DNA of 64,000 bases, from positions 1,302,001 to 1,366,000 of the forward strand of contig NZ_JABXWB010000001.1 in NCBI RefSeq assembly GCF_013375555.1. Reading direction: 5' to 3'. A model generated the notes under the pieces. The model worked only from the letters and a program-made list of their open reading frames with translations. It searched no databases and had not been told where the DNA came from. Shown here in pieces: positions 37,662-48,136 of the stretch (position 1 is the first letter of the stretch; each line of letters starts with the position of its first letter). Made by a program: the position numbers and the translations under genes. The stretch comes from Sphingobium sp. EM0848. GTDB lineage: Bacteria; Pseudomonadota; Alphaproteobacteria; Sphingomonadales; Sphingomonadaceae.

Positions 37662-37922
37662 GCCTGTCCGACCGGCGTTGACCGAGCCCGCTGCCTGCGC
37701 AGCGGGTCCATGCCCCTCCCCTCCATGTTCCGCTCACAGCAGGGCCTGCGCTGCGCTAAGCCGATGGCTCCACGCAGCCCCTGCTGTCCTCAAAGGTGTC
37801 ATTTCTATCGGGGACAGAAAGTGCCTTTTCTAAACAGCAGGAACAACGAAAATGCCTCCGCCTCTGGCCATTCACCCGGCGAAACCCTATGCCAAGCGAA
37901 GATTCACGATCCAGGTCCCCGC

Positions 37923-38711
37923 ATGTCCTCCAATGCCAAGGCGAGTCCCGCCGACATCATGCCGCTTGCCAATGTCATGGCGCGGCTCCGCGATCCGGAA
38001 ACCGGCTGTCCATGGGACATCCAGCAGGATTTCGCCAGCATCGTGCCCTATACGATCGAGGAAGCCTATGAGGTTGCCGACGCGGTCGAACGCGACGATA
38101 TGACAGCCCTGCGCGATGAACTTGGCGATCTGCTGCTGCAAGTAGCCTTTCACAGCCATATGGCCGAACAGAGCGGCCATTTCGCGCTGCAGGACGTGAT
38201 CGACAGCATCACGGAAAAAATGGTCCGCCGCCATCCCCATGTCTTTGACGAAGGCGCGGTCCGGGAGGACGGCCATGCGCAATGGGAAGCCATCAAGGCC
38301 GCCGAACGTGCCGACAAGGACCCCGATCCCAGCGCGCTTGCAGGCGTCGCCATCGCATTGCCCGCTCTCCTTCGTGCCGAAAAGCTTCAGAAGCGTGCAG
38401 CCCGCACCGGCTTCGACTGGCCTGACATCGGCGGCGTCATCGATAAGATCGAAGAAGAACTGGACGAAGTCCGGGCGGCGTCATCGCAAGAGGATCGGGA
38501 GGAGGAAATCGGCGACCTGCTCTTTGCCGTCGTCAACCTCGCCCGCCATTTGAAGGTCGATCCCGAGGTCGCCCTGCGCGCCGCCAACGGTAAGTTCGAC
38601 AAGCGTTTCCGGGTCATGGAAAGCCTGGCGGGAGAGGATTTTCCCGCCCTTTCCCTCGACCGGAAGGAAGCCTTGTGGCAACGGGCAAAACGGCAGTTGA
38701 AACAGATCTGA
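37923..38711 (+). CDS. mazG: Nucleoside triphosphate pyrophosphohydrolase MazG
   Basis: It hydrolyses (d)NTPs to NMP and pyrophosphate, cleaning aberrant nucleotides and, in E. coli, lowering ppGpp. The 262-aa protein has two MazG domains: the first with LRDPETGCPWDIQQDFASIVPYTIEEAYEVADA and ELGDLLLQVAFHSHMAE (EExxE-12-ExxD type metal site), the second with KIEEELDEVRAA and EEEIGDLLFAVVNLARHL. ATG 37923 removes a long N-terminal extension that runs into the insertion sequence. The IS end lies about 107 bases upstream, so the element may have changed its promoter region. Confidence 0.95.
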   Translation: MSSNAKASPADIMPLANVMARLRDPETGCPWDIQQDFASIVPYTIEEAYEVADAVERDDMTALRDELGDLLLQVAFHSHMAEQSGHFALQDVIDSITEKMVRRHPHVFDEGAVREDGHAQWEAIKAAERADKDPDPSALAGVAIALPALLRAEKLQKRAARTGFDWPDIGGVIDKIEEELDEVRAASSQEDREEEIGDLLFAVVNLARHLKVDPEVALRAANGKFDKRFRVMESLAGEDFPALSLDRKEALWQRAKRQLKQI

Positions 38712-38723
38712 TCCGGTCTGCTT

Positions 38724-40055
38724 TCAACTCCCCCGGCGCTTGAGAAACCGCGCCAGCGCCGAGTCCGACAACCGGACCTCCACCAGCATATCCTCGCCCT
38801 CCGCGCGGCTGCCGATCACTTCTCCATGTTCGTGCAACCATGCCGTTGCCGCACCGTCAGCCAACGGCACACGCAACTGGTGAAGTTGCGCACCGGAAGT
38901 CAGCCGCGCACTGATCATCCGCTGAAGGCCATCGACACCCTCGCCGGTCAAGGCCGACAGGATCACAACATCATCCCGCCGCGCAGCCGTTTCCCGCGCC
39001 AGAGCGGTACTTTCGTCGTCCAGCAGGTCAAGCTTGTTCCAGGCTTCTATAATCGGTGGCGGCTCATTGCCCTCGCCCGCTTCCAGCGCCCCTTCCCCGG
39101 CCACGCCCAGTTCGCCGAGTACGTCGAGCACGTCGTCGCGTTGCGCCTCCGTGTCGGGATGGGCGATGTCGCGCACATGGACGATCAGGTCCGCCGACAA
39201 AACCTCTTCCAGCGTCGCGCGAAAGGCCGCGATCAACTGTGTCGGCAGGTCCGAGACAAATCCCACCGTGTCCGACAGTATCGCCTTGTCCAACCCCGGC
39301 AGCGCGATCTGCCGCATGGTCGGATCAAGCGTCGCGAACAGCAAATCCTCTGCCATGACGTCAGCGCCGGTCAGCCGGTTGAACAGCGTCGACTTGCCCG
39401 CATTGGTATAGCCGACCAGCGCGATCACCGGCCAGGGTGCCCGCTGCCGCCGGGCACGATGCAGGCCGCGTGTCTTCGTCACCTGATCCAGTTCGCGACG
39501 AATCTTCGCCATGCGGTCGCGGATCATCCGGCGGTCGGCCTCGATCTGCGTTTCACCGGGGCCGCCGAGAAAGCCGAAGCCGCCGCGCTGCCGTTCAAGG
39601 TGGGTCCAACTGCGCACGAGCCGTCCCGCCTGATAATCGAGATGCGCCAGTTCGACCTGAAGCCGCCCCTCATTGGTCGCGGCCCGTTCACCGAAGATTT
39701 CCAGGATCAGGCCCGTCCGGTCGATGACCTTGGTTTCCGTCGCCTTTTCCAGATTGCTCTGCTGCACCGGGCTGAGCGCATTGTCGACAATGACCAGCTC
39801 GGCTTCTTCCATCCGGGCGAGCGTTGCGATCTGATCGACCTGACCGCTGCCGAACAGGGTCGCGGGCTTGCGGTCGCGCACGCGGAAGGCCTGCGCTGCC
39901 CGCACATCGATGCCGATCGCGAGGGCAAGCCCCTTCGCCTCCTCCAGCCGAGCGTCGCTGTCGCGGCGTTCCGGGCCGTGGACATCGGCGCGCACGACAA
40001 TGGCGCGCGCTCCACGCGAAACCTCGTCTGCGGAATCTCTGTTGAAAACTGCCAT
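38724..40055 (-). CDS. hflX: GTPase HflX
   Basis: Ribosome-associated GTPase that can split stalled or hibernating ribosomes after stress. The 443-aa protein has the N-terminal HflX domain (FRVRDRKPATLFGSGQVDQIA; VIVDNALSPVQQSNLEKAT; VIDRTGLILEIFGERA), the glycine-rich ERQRGGFGFLGGPGETQIEADRR linker and a G domain with VGYTNAGKSTLFNRL, DTVGFV and the NKxD-like AWNKLDLL. It is the last gene of the ntr-hfq-hflX cluster, 64 bases after hfq, and converges with mazG. Confidence 0.95.
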   Translation of the reverse strand: MAVFNRDSADEVSRGARAIVVRADVHGPERRDSDARLEEAKGLALAIGIDVRAAQAFRVRDRKPATLFGSGQVDQIATLARMEEAELVIVDNALSPVQQSNLEKATETKVIDRTGLILEIFGERAATNEGRLQVELAHLDYQAGRLVRSWTHLERQRGGFGFLGGPGETQIEADRRMIRDRMAKIRRELDQVTKTRGLHRARRQRAPWPVIALVGYTNAGKSTLFNRLTGADVMAEDLLFATLDPTMRQIALPGLDKAILSDTVGFVSDLPTQLIAAFRATLEEVLSADLIVHVRDIAHPDTEAQRDDVLDVLGELGVAGEGALEAGEGNEPPPIIEAWNKLDLLDDESTALARETAARRDDVVILSALTGEGVDGLQRMISARLTSGAQLHQLRVPLADGAATAWLHEHGEVIGSRAEGEDMLVEVRLSDSALARFLKRRGS

Positions 40056-40119
40056 ATCGGCTTAACGCTTCTGCCCCCGGCCCGCTTCCGTCAAGTAGAG
40101 CCGGGGACGGAAAAAGCGA

Positions 40120-40602
40120 TCAATCCTCGCCCTCGCCTTCACCGGAAAGGTCGAGATTATGCAGCGGCTGCACGGTCGAAATCGCGTGCTTGTAGACGAG
40201 TTGAACCATGCCGTCCCGCTCCAGCAACATGCAGAACAGATCGAAGGCCGCAATTTCACCCTGCAGCATCACGCCATTCACCAGGAACATGGTGACGGGG
40301 CTGCCGGACTTGCGCACCGCGCTCAGGAAGATTTCCTGGAGCAGTTTCGACTTGCCATTGCCGTCGCTCGCCTTGCGCAGATCGGTCAGATCCATGGATT
40401 GCGCCGGCATGACGGTGGAGATCGCATGCTTGTACACCAGTTGCGACTGACCATCCCGCCGCAGAAGCACGGAAAAATTGTCGAACCAGGTGATAATGCC
40501 CTGCAACTTCACGCCCTTGACCAGGAACATGGTCACCGGCGTCTTGCTCTTGCGCAGGCTGTTCAGGAAGATGTCTTGAAGGTTATTCACTTTGTCGGCC
40601 AT
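40120..40602 (-). CDS. hfq: RNA chaperone Hfq with two tandem Sm domains
   Basis: Most Hfq proteins are 75-110 aa with one Sm domain; this one is 160 aa with two, offset by exactly 80 residues (about 8-66 and 88-146). The domains agree at 41 of 59 aligned positions. Both keep the Sm2 motif YKHAIST and the proximal-face Gln (Q9, Q89). The second copy has lost the Lys of the distal face (KLQ becomes MLQ) and a basic rim residue (K20 corresponds to G100), so the two halves are probably specialised. The tail is acidic (GEGEGED). Three chains could form one six-domain ring. It lies between ntrX and hflX as in other alphaproteobacteria. Confidence 0.96.
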   Translation of the reverse strand: MADKVNNLQDIFLNSLRKSKTPVTMFLVKGVKLQGIITWFDNFSVLLRRDGQSQLVYKHAISTVMPAQSMDLTDLRKASDGNGKSKLLQEIFLSAVRKSGSPVTMFLVNGVMLQGEIAAFDLFCMLLERDGMVQLVYKHAISTVQPLHNLDLSGEGEGED

Positions 40603-40746
40603 GGTCTTCGCCAGTCCTTTATTGGCGGGACGTTACCCGCTCTCGCACTCCTGGGCAGAGTGTCTTGCCTGCCCCCGCCTGTCGGAAGCAGCGCGAACCT
40701 ACCGCAATTGCGAAGAGCCGTCCATGCCCTGATTGGGTGAAAGCGA

Positions 40747-42120
40747 TCAGCCGTCCTTCCCGTCCGTAATACCCAGCAGCTTCAATTTCCGATGAAGCGC
40801 GGACCGCTCCATGCCGATGAAGGTGGCGGTACGGGAAATATTGCCGGAAAAGCGCCGTATCTGGATGCGCAGATATTCACGCTCGAAACTCTCCCGCGCC
40901 TCGCGAAGCGGCGCGCCCATGATGGCGGACTGGCCCATACCTTCCGAACTGCCATTGCTGGTGAGTTCGGCCGGCAGCATGTCGAGTTCGATCCGCCCGA
41001 TCCGCTCGCCTGGCGCCAGGATCATCGTGCGTTCGATGACGTTACGAAGCTGCCGGACATTGCCCGGCCACTCATTGGCCTGCAACGCAGCCATGGCGTC
41101 ACTCGCGATCTCGGGGGACGGAACGCGGCGGTCAGCGGCGAAACGCGCCAGATAATGTTCGACCAGCGGCGGAATATCGTCGCGCCGCTCGGCCAGCGGC
41201 GGAATGACCAGCGGAACCACGTTCAGGCGATAGAACAGGTCCTCACGGAAACGCCGCTCCTCGATCTCCGTCGCCAGATTGAGCGCGGTCGAGGAAATGA
41301 CGCGCACATCCACCTTCACCTGCCGCTGCCCGCCGACGCGGGTAAAGCTCTGGTCGGTCAGCACGCGCAGAATCTTGGCCTGAGTGGTAAGCGGCATGTC
41401 TGCAATCTCATCGAGATAGAGCGTGCCGCCATGCGCCTGCTCCAGATAGCCCGGACGCACCAGCCCGCTTGGGTCCTCGACTCCGAACAGTTCTTCTTCG
41501 ACCCGATCAGGGTCCATCCGTGCAGCGGCAACGATGATGAAGGGGGCATCCGCCCGCCCGCTCCAGCTATGGAGCATGCGCGCCGCGACTTCCTTGCCCA
41601 CGCCCGCCGGGCCGGAGATCAGCACACGGCTGCCGGTTCCTGCTACCTTCTTGATGGTCGCCCGAACGGCATTGATCGCCGCCGAAGTCCCGGTCAGTTC
41701 GTCATCCTGCCCGAAACGGGCGCGCAACACCTGATTTTCCCGCCGCAACCGCTCGGTCTCGGTCGCCCTCGACACGAGATGCAGCAACCGGTCCGCCTCG
41801 AACGGCTTTTCGATGAAGTCAGCGGCCCCCTTGCGAATGGCGGCCACCGCGGTGTCGATATTGCCATGACCAGAGATCATCAGCACCGGAATGGTCGCGT
41901 CGCGCCGCTTGATCTCATCCAGCAGTTCCAGGCCGTCCAGCTTCGAGCCCTGCAACCACACGTCCAGCAGCACCAGCGAAGGACGCCGCGAATCCAGCGC
42001 CTCGATCGCGCTGTCACTGTTTGCGGCAGTGCGGGTCGTGAAGCCTTCGTCCTCAAGCACACCCGCGACCAGATCGCGAATGTCCTCTTCGTCATCGACT
42101 ATCAGAATATCAAGCGCCAT
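40747..42120 (-). CDS. ntrX: Response regulator NtrX (AAA+ domain, no GAFTGA)
   Basis: Partner of NtrY in nitrogen, redox and envelope-linked regulation of alphaproteobacteria. The 457-aa protein has a receiver domain (ILIVDDEEDIRD; phospho-Asp in LVLLDVWLQ), an AAA+ domain (SGPAGVGKEVAARML; GGTLYLDEIADMP) and a Fis-type HTH at the C-terminus (GNISRTATFIGMERSALHRKLKLLGI). The sigma-54-contacting GAFTGA loop is missing: where NtrC has EKGAFTGAH, this protein reads EDPSGLVRPG. It therefore probably does not activate sigma-54 promoters directly. The ATG overlaps the end of ntrY by 11 bases. Confidence 0.94.
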   Translation of the reverse strand: MALDILIVDDEEDIRDLVAGVLEDEGFTTRTAANSDSAIEALDSRRPSLVLLDVWLQGSKLDGLELLDEIKRRDATIPVLMISGHGNIDTAVAAIRKGAADFIEKPFEADRLLHLVSRATETERLRRENQVLRARFGQDDELTGTSAAINAVRATIKKVAGTGSRVLISGPAGVGKEVAARMLHSWSGRADAPFIIVAAARMDPDRVEEELFGVEDPSGLVRPGYLEQAHGGTLYLDEIADMPLTTQAKILRVLTDQSFTRVGGQRQVKVDVRVISSTALNLATEIEERRFREDLFYRLNVVPLVIPPLAERRDDIPPLVEHYLARFAADRRVPSPEIASDAMAALQANEWPGNVRQLRNVIERTMILAPGERIGRIELDMLPAELTSNGSSEGMGQSAIMGAPLREARESFEREYLRIQIRRFSGNISRTATFIGMERSALHRKLKLLGITDGKDG

Positions 42121-44362
42121 GGGCCGTCACTTTTCCCTTGGGCAAGGCGATCACCTGCCCCTCTTCCAATTTTTCGAGTACCGCGACCGGGAAGCGCAAC
42201 GTCACGCGCGCGCCGCCGCCTTCGGCATCGTCGAAGCGGATTTCGCCCATATGCTCCTCGACAATCTTCTTGACGATGGCGAGGCCCAGACCCGTGCCCT
42301 TGGTACGGGTCGTCATATAAGGCTCCAATATGCGTTCCCGCTCAGGCGGCAGGCCAATGCCATTGTCCTGCACCGAAATCAGCAGATTGCCTTCGTCGTG
42401 GCAGACGGTCATGCGCACCTTACCCCGCCAAGCGCCATCGTCGGCCGCCGGTTTGGGTTCTATGGCTTCCACCGCATTTTTGACGATATTGGTCAGCGCC
42501 TGTCCCAATTGCCGCCGGTCGCAGACCATCTCGATATCGCCATCCTCCAACCGATATTCGAAACGGATATCGGGATGAGCGACTTCATGGAGAAACAGCG
42601 CATGGCGAGCGATGTCATCGATCCGCTCCCGCCGGAACACCGGCTTGGGCATGCGGGCGAAGGAGGAAAATTCGTCCACGATCCGCCGCAAATCACCGAC
42701 CTGCCGAACGATCGTGCCAGTCAGGCGGGTGAAGGTCGCCTTGTCGCTCGTCACCTCTTCGGAATAGCGGCGTTGCAGGCGCTCGGCGGCAAGCTGAATG
42801 GGGGTAAGCGGGTTCTTGATCTCATGCGCGATCCGCCGCGCCACGTCGGACCAGGCGGCGCGGCGCTGGTCGGAAAGCTGCTGGGTGATATCGTCGAAGG
42901 TCAGAATATGCCGAGAAGCATCCTCCGACACCTTCACCGCGAGCGTCCGCACATCGCCATGCGCGCGAATCTGCACGATGCCGGCTCCGTCCTGCGACTC
43001 GATCAACGCGGCAAGTTCAGGCGACACGTCGGTCAGCGGGCGGCCCACCGGATCATCCCCCTCCCGCACCAATATATCCGCCGCCGAGCTGTTGAGCAGC
43101 AGGATGACGCCATCGCGATCCACCGAAAGCACGCCCGCCGAAACCCCGGACAGGATCGCCTCGATAAAGGCGCGACGCTCATCAAGCTGGCTATTGGCTG
43201 CCACCAGCGCGCCGGTCTGCGCTTCCAGCCGCTGCGTCATCCGGTTGAAGGCGGACGCCAGCGTGCCAATCTCGTCGCGGGCCTGCGGACTGGTGACGCG
43301 CGCCGACAGGTCGCCCGCGGTGATCCGCCGCGCCGCCATCACCAGTTCATTGACCGGCCGCACCATCCAGTCGGCCACTTTGAGCGCGATATAGACCGCA
43401 ACCCCCACCAGCAACAACGACCCGACGAACAGCATGATGTTGAAGCGCAACTGAAGCGCCCGGGATTGCGCGGCAAAAATGTCGTAATCCGACAACACCT
43501 TCTGCGCCCGCTCGACATTACTGAAGGCGGTCGATCCGGAATCGCGGGTGGCATAGAGATAGATTTTCGCGTTCGGATAGAGCAGCGTCACCGCTTCGAT
43601 CTGATTGGGCTTGGCGGCGACCACGACGTTTTCGCCGGCGGCCAGCCGCTTGATCACATCGGCCGTCAGCATTTCCGATGCAGGCCGGCTGTCGGGATCG
43701 ACCGTCGCCGCCGTGCGCGCCACGCCGTCATTGCCGACCTCTATGATCGCGGAGCGGTTCAGTTTCCGCGTCACCACCTGATAGATATAGCCCTCGGCAA
43801 AGCGCGGGCTCGAAACCTTCGACTGGTTCAGATAGTCGCGCAGGTCGCTCGCCATGGTGGTGGTTTCATCGCCGACCTCCCGCAAATTCTGCTCATAATA
43901 GCCGCGCGCCAGATCGCTCGCATTTTGCAGCATGCCGCGCGCGCTGTCGGAAAACCAGAATTGCACGCCATATTGGAACAGCAAGGAGGCGAAGATCACG
44001 ACCAGCAGCATCGGCACGCTGGCGACGATGGAAAAGATCGCCACCAGCCGAACGTGCAATTGCCCATCGCTGCCGATGGCGGACTGCGTCGCGCGCCGTT
44101 TCGCCACACGCCGTCCCAGCAGGACCAGCAAAGCAATCGCCGGCACCAGATTGGCCACCAGCAGCAGCGCGACGATCGGCGGCGTCAGCAATGTGTAGCT
44201 TTGCCCCTGCCCGGTCAGCAGAAAATAGGTGATCCCCGCCACCCCGAGAAACAGGATCAACGTCACCACTTCCACCACTGTAGCCAGGCGACGGCGGAGG
44301 AAGGGCGGAAAATGCCTTTTCCATGCCCGGCGACGTACCGGGAGAGTCACTGCGCCTTCCAT
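42110..44362 (-). CDS. ntrY: Sensor histidine kinase NtrY
   Basis: The 750-aa membrane kinase has several N-terminal membrane helices (residues about 28-150), a periplasmic or extracytoplasmic region, another helix near 310, a HAMP segment, a PAS domain (VLSVDRDGVILLLNSSAADIL), the H-box [23 protein letters not shown] and an HATPase domain with NIVKNAVEAIE, QDNGIGLP and GTGLGLAIVKKIVEEH. All kinase boxes are intact. It signals to NtrX, encoded next with an 11-base overlap. The gene begins about 97 bases after ntrC. Confidence 0.95.
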   Translation of the reverse strand: MEGAVTLPVRRRAWKRHFPPFLRRRLATVVEVVTLILFLGVAGITYFLLTGQGQSYTLLTPPIVALLLVANLVPAIALLVLLGRRVAKRRATQSAIGSDGQLHVRLVAIFSIVASVPMLLVVIFASLLFQYGVQFWFSDSARGMLQNASDLARGYYEQNLREVGDETTTMASDLRDYLNQSKVSSPRFAEGYIYQVVTRKLNRSAIIEVGNDGVARTAATVDPDSRPASEMLTADVIKRLAAGENVVVAAKPNQIEAVTLLYPNAKIYLYATRDSGSTAFSNVERAQKVLSDYDIFAAQSRALQLRFNIMLFVGSLLLVGVAVYIALKVADWMVRPVNELVMAARRITAGDLSARVTSPQARDEIGTLASAFNRMTQRLEAQTGALVAANSQLDERRAFIEAILSGVSAGVLSVDRDGVILLLNSSAADILVREGDDPVGRPLTDVSPELAALIESQDGAGIVQIRAHGDVRTLAVKVSEDASRHILTFDDITQQLSDQRRAAWSDVARRIAHEIKNPLTPIQLAAERLQRRYSEEVTSDKATFTRLTGTIVRQVGDLRRIVDEFSSFARMPKPVFRRERIDDIARHALFLHEVAHPDIRFEYRLEDGDIEMVCDRRQLGQALTNIVKNAVEAIEPKPAADDGAWRGKVRMTVCHDEGNLLISVQDNGIGLPPERERILEPYMTTRTKGTGLGLAIVKKIVEEHMGEIRFDDAEGGGARVTLRFPVAVLEKLEEGQVIALPKGKVTAHGA

Positions 44363-44459
44363 AGTGGCTTGGTTACAACATTAATGTGCCCGATCAAACA
44401 CAGTAATTGTCCGAGGGAGGGCCGCCGGTCGAAAAGAGCTTTCGTTTCGTCCCGCCGCC

Positions 44460-45904
<1,445 letters not shown>

Positions 45905-45905
<1 letters not shown>

Positions 45906-47014
45906 CAATCCATTCCCATCGGCAGCAAGATGCGAAAAGTCGATTCTCCCGCTTCCCTGTCACGCGAATATTGAACGAAACCACTCATGTCCCGTACCAG
46001 CTTGTCCACCAGCGCCAACCCCAGCCCCGTTCCATCCCGTCGCCCCGTGATGAACGGATTGAACAGATGGTCGAGAATATGTTCCGGCACCCCCGGCCCA
46101 TTGTCGACCACCAGTATCTCAATGGGCAGCACCGCGCTGCCTTTCCCCTTCCCCACCACGACGGATACGCCATGGCGAAAGGCCGTTTCGACGCGGATGC
46201 GGGGCTTTTCCGTATATTCCAGCGCCTCGGCGGCATTTTTCAGCAGGTTGATCATCACCTGCACCAGCGCATCGTCATTGATATTGGCGAATGGCAGGGA
46301 TGGATCATAACTCTTTATGATACGGATATTTTTTGCAAATCCCGCCGCGGCGATATTGGCCGCGCGGTCGATCAGAGGATAGATGTTGCCGTTACGGCAT
46401 TCCAGCGTCCGGTCGGTCGTGAAATCCTGCATCCGGTCGATCAGCGCGGCGATGCGGTCCACTTCATTGCAGATAAGCTGGGTCAGGGCAGTGTCGCGCC
46501 CCTCATTGCCCGATTCCAGCAATTGCGCCGCGCCTCTTATACCGGACAGCGGATTTTTGATCTCATGCGCCAGGATCGCAGCCGCACCTATGGCGGAACG
46601 TGCGCCGCCCGCAGTGCCGCGATGGCCGATCTTGCGCGCCTGGCTCTGGGTGTGGATCGACACCACGCGCCAGCCTTCATGATCGACGATGGGGGAGATC
46701 ATCAGATCGACCTCCATCTCCGCCGTTCGGCCGACATGCACGCGGATATCATAGGCCGCGATCGGCTTGTTGCTGTGCCAGATATCGAAACGCGCGCCCA
46801 TTTCCGCGATACGGATGGTGCGCGCCACATCGCTGCCGACAATGGCGGACCGCGCCATGTTGAGCAGCGTTTCCGCCTTCACATTGGCGTCAGCGATGCT
46901 GTTATCCGGCCGGATCACCAGCGTCGCCACCGGCAGCGCGGTCATCAGTTCGGAAAGCGATGGCCCATCCTGTTGCGGTCGAAGCGACGGGATGGTCGTC
47001 ATGTCTGTCGTCAT
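45905..47014 (-). CDS. ntrB: Nitrogen sensor histidine kinase NtrB
   Basis: The 369-aa soluble kinase has no membrane helix, as expected for GlnL/NtrB. It has an N-terminal PAS domain ([29 protein letters not shown]), the H-box [22 protein letters not shown] and an HATPase domain with [24 protein letters not shown] and [13 protein letters not shown]. It phosphorylates NtrC under PII control; no PII gene is in the window. Start and stop overlap dusB (ATGA) and ntrC, so the three genes are translated as one coupled operon. Confidence 0.94.
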
Positions 47015-48030
47015 GCCGCCTTGAGCGTCTCGACCGGCCCCTCGTCGGCGATCAGCGGTTCGTAGAAGCGCGCCAGCATGTCGAGTACGACCTCGCCGTC
47101 CGGCTCCTGATTCACGGCGTTGCGGAACTCGGCCGATCCCGGCAGGCCCTTGGTATACCAGCCGATATGCTTGCGGGCCATATTGACGCCCGTATGATTG
47201 TCATAATGTTCCAGCATTGCACGATAATGCTCTGTAATAACGCGATATTGCTCTTCCAGAGACGGGTCAGCCAGACGCTCGCCCGTTCGGAACCAGTGCA
47301 TGACCTGCCCGATCAGCCACGGCCGCCCATAGGCGCCGCGCCCGATCATCACGCCATCCGCGCCACTCTGTTCCAGCGCCATCTCCGCATCATCGATCGA
47401 GCAAATATCGCCATTCACGATCACCGGCAGCGAAACGGCATCCTTGACGCTGCGCACGAACGCCCAGTCCGCCGATCCCTTGTACATCTGGCAACGGGTG
47501 CGGCCATGAACGGTGATGAGCTTCGCGCCCAGATCCTCCGCTATGCGGGCCAGTTCCGGTGCGTTCAGGCTGGCATGGTCCCAGCCCATGCGCATCTTGA
47601 CCGTGACGGGAACGTCGACAGCCTTGACCGTCGCCTCGATCAGCGAAGCCGCCAAGGGCAAATCCCGCATCAGGGCGCTGCCCGCGTCGCCATTGACGAC
47701 CTTCTTCACCGGACAACCCATATTGATGTCGATGATCGCCGCGCCGCGATCCGCATTGAGCTTCGCCGCCTCACCCATTTCGGTGGGCGAGCAACCGGCA
47801 AGCTGCATCGACACGGGTTCTTCCAGTGGATGCCAGGCCGCCTTTTGCAGGGATTGCCGCGTCTCCCGGATCATCGCGGCGGTCGCGATCATCTCCGTGA
47901 CATTCAGGCCCGACCCATAACGCCGCACGAGCGTGCGGAACGGCATGTCCGTCACGCCGGTCATCGGTGCGAGCACGACCGGCATGTCAATCGTCACCGG
48001 ACCAATGGAAATAGGGGAAAGCGTCGTCAT
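47011..48030 (-). CDS. dusB: tRNA-dihydrouridine synthase (DusB/NifR3)
   Basis: The 339-aa FMN-dependent enzyme reduces uridines in the tRNA D-loop. Family features: [53 protein letters not shown] (catalytic Cys), [11 protein letters not shown] and [15 protein letters not shown] moved the start to ATG 48030; the 87 residues upstream in the same frame are a shadow of the divergent ispDF region. It heads the ntrBC-ntrYX cluster, as nifR3 does in Rhodobacter. Confidence 0.95.
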   Translation of the reverse strand: MTTLSPISIGPVTIDMPVVLAPMTGVTDMPFRTLVRRYGSGLNVTEMIATAAMIRETRQSLQKAAWHPLEEPVSMQLAGCSPTEMGEAAKLNADRGAAIIDINMGCPVKKVVNGDAGSALMRDLPLAASLIEATVKAVDVPVTVKMRMGWDHASLNAPELARIAEDLGAKLITVHGRTRCQMYKGSADWAFVRSVKDAVSLPVIVNGDICSIDDAEMALEQSGADGVMIGRGAYGRPWLIGQVMHWFRTGERLADPSLEEQYRVITEHYRAMLEHYDNHTGVNMARKHIGWYTKGLPGSAEFRNAVNQEPDGEVVLDMLARFYEPLIADEGPVETLKAA

Positions 48031-48136
48031 CAATCTGTCACTGCCTAAAAAACAGGCAGCCCTTAGCCGAAATCGCCCCTCTCGGCAAGCAAAGCGGGTC
48101 TGGCGATCCGCCGCACCCTGCGATACATGGCCCGCC

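Larger units (their letters stand above)
36134..37816 (+). mobile_element. ISNCY (IS1202-like) insertion sequence
   Basis: One complete-looking insertion sequence around the transposase gene. The 15-base motif GATAGAAATGACACC occurs at 36145-36159 and again at 36169-36183 on the left, and in inverted orientation at 37795-37809 on the right. If both ends start with TGT, the element spans 36134-37816 (about 1.68 kb) with a possible 3-bp target repeat GAA. The ends align imperfectly outside the 15-base core, so the exact borders are uncertain by some bases. Confidence 0.7.

Noticed and set aside
36124..37835. TCTAAAC as the target duplication of the insertion sequence
   Set aside because: The two copies lie at different distances from the terminal repeats (about 14 and 19 bases from the conserved core), so they are not adjacent to both ends; probably chance.
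47933..48136. N-terminal extension of IspDF in the same frame
   Set aside because: It overlaps dusB on the other strand and precedes the conserved IspD start; not part of the protein.
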